This document shows positions 55,463-56,992 of a stretch of 56,992 bases of DNA, in pieces. Every line of letters starts with the position of its first letter. The stretch's first letter is position 1. Below the pieces are notes generated by a model. That model ran no database searches. It had not been told where the DNA came from and saw only the letters and a program-made list of their open reading frames with translations. The stretch covers positions 1 through 56,992 of the forward strand of contig SUWB01000016.1 of NCBI GenBank assembly GCA_015061745.1, written 5' to 3'. The position numbers were made by a program, and so were the translations under genes. This DNA comes from Lentisphaerota bacterium (GTDB lineage: Bacteria > Verrucomicrobiota > Lentisphaeria > Victivallales > Victivallaceae).

Positions 55463-55491
55463 AAATCTTTATAAAATCTTTTTACAAGATT
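55463..55491 (-). promoter_or_regulatory. Candidate promoter of the membrane glycosyltransferase
   Basis: On the minus strand CAGACA, a 17-bp spacer and TATAAA lie about 35 bp before the start at 55429. The spacer contains the inverted repeat AATCTT-N5-AAGATT, a possible operator. Confidence 0.4.
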
Positions 55492-55535
55492 GTCTGCGAT
55501 TGCCATTGAATACAAATCGTAATAAAGGCGTCGTG

Positions 55536-56873
55536 TTAAAATTCTCCTGTGTTGAACCGGGCGGAAGCCGTCAAAGGTGACTGTTCAATAACTGCTCCTG
55601 AGAAACCGAAAGGCACCTGCATAAAACTTTCGCACCAGGCGGCGGTATCAACACTTCTGTTGTATGGCCACTGGGGGTATTGTTTGCCATATTCATCCAC
55701 GGCACCGATCCAGTTTTTGTTGGGGTGTCCGTAGCCGCCGAAACATCTGCCGTATTCGCCGCTGCTTCTGTGAGAGGGACCCAGAAGATTGCGCAGAGAG
55801 GTAAAGAGTTCCAGTTCAAGCAGATTTTTTCCCTGCCTGACACCTTGAAGTTCGCAAGTATAGGGCGGCATATAGACAATGCCCTGTTCCACGCCGTTGA
55901 GACGGACTTTCAGGGCGGCGGTATTCAAATGTTCAAAGCGGAGTCTGAAAAGATTTGCTGTTTCATTGACTTCAAACTCTTGTGAAAGAACCATTTTCCC
56001 TGCGTAAAAAGGATATCCTCCGGCAGTCAGTTCAGCCGCAGCGGTGTTCTGTTCCGGAGCAAGAGAAAATTCACGGTTGAGCCGTACCACACCGGGACAA
56101 CGGGTGAATTCCCGTAAAGAACGCACCGCAAAATCGCCGATCAGAAAAGGAGCTTCAAGTTCAACCCCTTTTAAATGCTGGAAAAGTTCAGTAACCCCCC
56201 TGGCAGGTTTTTCCAGGGGTTCAAAAAATCGTTTGAGTTCCAGAATATTGCCCCCTTGAAGCAAGGGGGGCAGGGGGACAGTTTCAAACTCTCTGGCCCG
56301 GAAAAAGCCGGAAACACAGGGCGGAACACTTTGACCGTTCAGGAAGATTTCAAAATTCCCGGGTTCTTCAAGAACAAGTGAGGTGTTGGTAAAAGGTGCT
56401 TCTGAACGGATCTCAAAACGCAGGGAAATGCTGCCTTTGTATTTTTCTGCGGTGAGTATTTCGTGGACAGCCAGAACAGGCAGGTCGACCGACCATTCGG
56501 TGTCCTGTTCTCTTTTGAAACGGACAAATTCCAGAACAAGGGCGTTGGGATCCCGGCGTTCAAGATGCCAATTGTCAGAAAGACACTGCACAGAAAAGTT
56601 CCTGATACACTTTCCGTCGGGCTCTTTTCCTGAAAAAATCAGCCGCAGAGCTCCCCCCGCCGGGATCTCAAAGGTACAGGAAGGCTCTGAAAGAGTCCCG
56701 TCGCTGTTAAGAAGTGAGGCACTTTTTTTCAGGGAAACAGTATGTTTTTGTGTACAGTCTGTGTTAAAAACAAAGAGCAGTTCGTCGCCGGTGCTTTGTT
56801 TCCGTGTAAAGTTGAGCAGCAGAGATGCAAGAGCATCGCTTTCAATTTCAAGAGGACGGTACTCAGAAAGATA
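55536..56873 (-). pseudogene. 5'-truncated glycoside hydrolase, C-terminal galactose-binding-like domains
   Basis: 445 residues are open and protein-like up to a TAA at 56876-56874. No ATG exists in the first ~95 codons; the only internal start is a GTG at 56591, but plausible protein sequence (ELLFVFNTDC; FEIPAGGALRLIFSG) runs on upstream of it, so the gene is cut. What remains looks like the end of a large GH2/GH106-type enzyme: a beta domain, then a galactose-binding-like fold (NFEIFLNGQSVPP) and another (LKVRLNGVEQGIVYMPPYTC). The catalytic domain is missing. The break falls at a hairpin that is repeated from 18447-18493. Confidence 0.65.
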
Positions 56874-56907
56874 TTATGAGAGACACAAGAGGTCTCTCAT
56901 TTTTTTG
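56867..56907 (+). terminator. Terminator-like hairpin, second copy of the 18447 sequence
   Basis: AAAGATATTATGAGAGACAC followed by GTCTCTCAT and a T-run. The inner stem (TATGAGAGAC/GTCTCTCAT) matches 18447-18493, but the outer right arm is replaced by T's. It faces the plus strand, where no gene ends nearby, so it probably arrived with a rearrangement that removed the start of the hydrolase gene. The remaining 85 bp to the window end show no feature I recognise. Confidence 0.6.
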
Positions 56908-56992
56908 CACTGAAAACAAAAAGTGGTTTGCCTCTTGATAAAAATGGATTTATGTTAAATCCGAGAACAAACCGAAGTCGCATACTGCGCTT

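Noticed and set aside
1-56992. CRISPR arrays, tRNA or rRNA genes, prophage or transposase genes
   Set aside because: I looked on both strands and found no regular spaced repeats, no cloverleaf with a TTCRA-type arm, and no such proteins.

Overview
The window looks like a contig from a polysaccharide-degrading member of the Lentisphaerota (Victivallales-like, PVC group). This is inferred from several prepilin-like proteins with the [20 protein letters not shown] helix, DUF4838 proteins, CBM9-like domains, GH28 and GH78 enzymes, and AraC or GntR/LacI regulators beside each enzyme cluster. No tRNA, rRNA, CRISPR array or transposase gene was found.

Layout. 1-3867: prepilin plus DUF4838 enzyme. 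4001-6314: a GntR/LacI regulator, and upstream of it a CBM9-like lipoprotein that carries a second copy of the regulator's promoter and a 47-codon remnant of the regulator. 6256-14320: a mosaic tandem duplication of prepilin plus a ~1020-residue CBM9/hydrolase-like protein, followed by a GH28 protein. 15520-18427: PocR-AraC regulator divergent from an oxidoreductase/isomerase pair. 18572-24789: two minus-strand units (sialidase-like + prepilin; sialidase-like + DUF4838), with a divergent AraC regulator at 24978. 25851-49558: mostly core genes (uvrC, gdhA, a split glycosyltransferase, a GH78 rhamnosidase, a lipid A acyltransferase, dinB, an AAA ATPase, an amidohydrolase, an MFS-acyltransferase-acyl-CoA-synthetase fusion, and the operon valS-tyrA-ABC-ClC-recD2). 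49773-53726: AraC regulator divergent from prepilin plus beta-helix protein. 53795-56873: membrane glycosyltransferase and a 5'-truncated glycoside hydrolase remnant.

How the genes work together. The accessory regions repeat one design: a transcription regulator, one prepilin-like protein, and immediately after it (19-42 bp) one exported carbohydrate-active protein. This suggests that each enzyme travels with its own pseudopilin partner.

The most unusual signal is a 234-bp (78-codon) repeat present three times (3-236, 10342-10575, 50872-51105), each time inserted in frame at the same point of a prepilin gene, directly after the FTLIELLV codons. The repeat ends in its own copy of those codons, so the prepilin helix is rebuilt downstream. 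It contains a ~50-bp near-perfect palindrome. The tandem duplication supplies a matched empty site (6362-7039) and filled site (10289-11209). Copies 1 and 2 are identical over the whole unit, and the window itself begins at the repeat edge, which suggests a multicopy repeat that broke the assembly. It resembles in concept the Rickettsia palindromic elements that insert in frame in genes, but it targets one protein motif.
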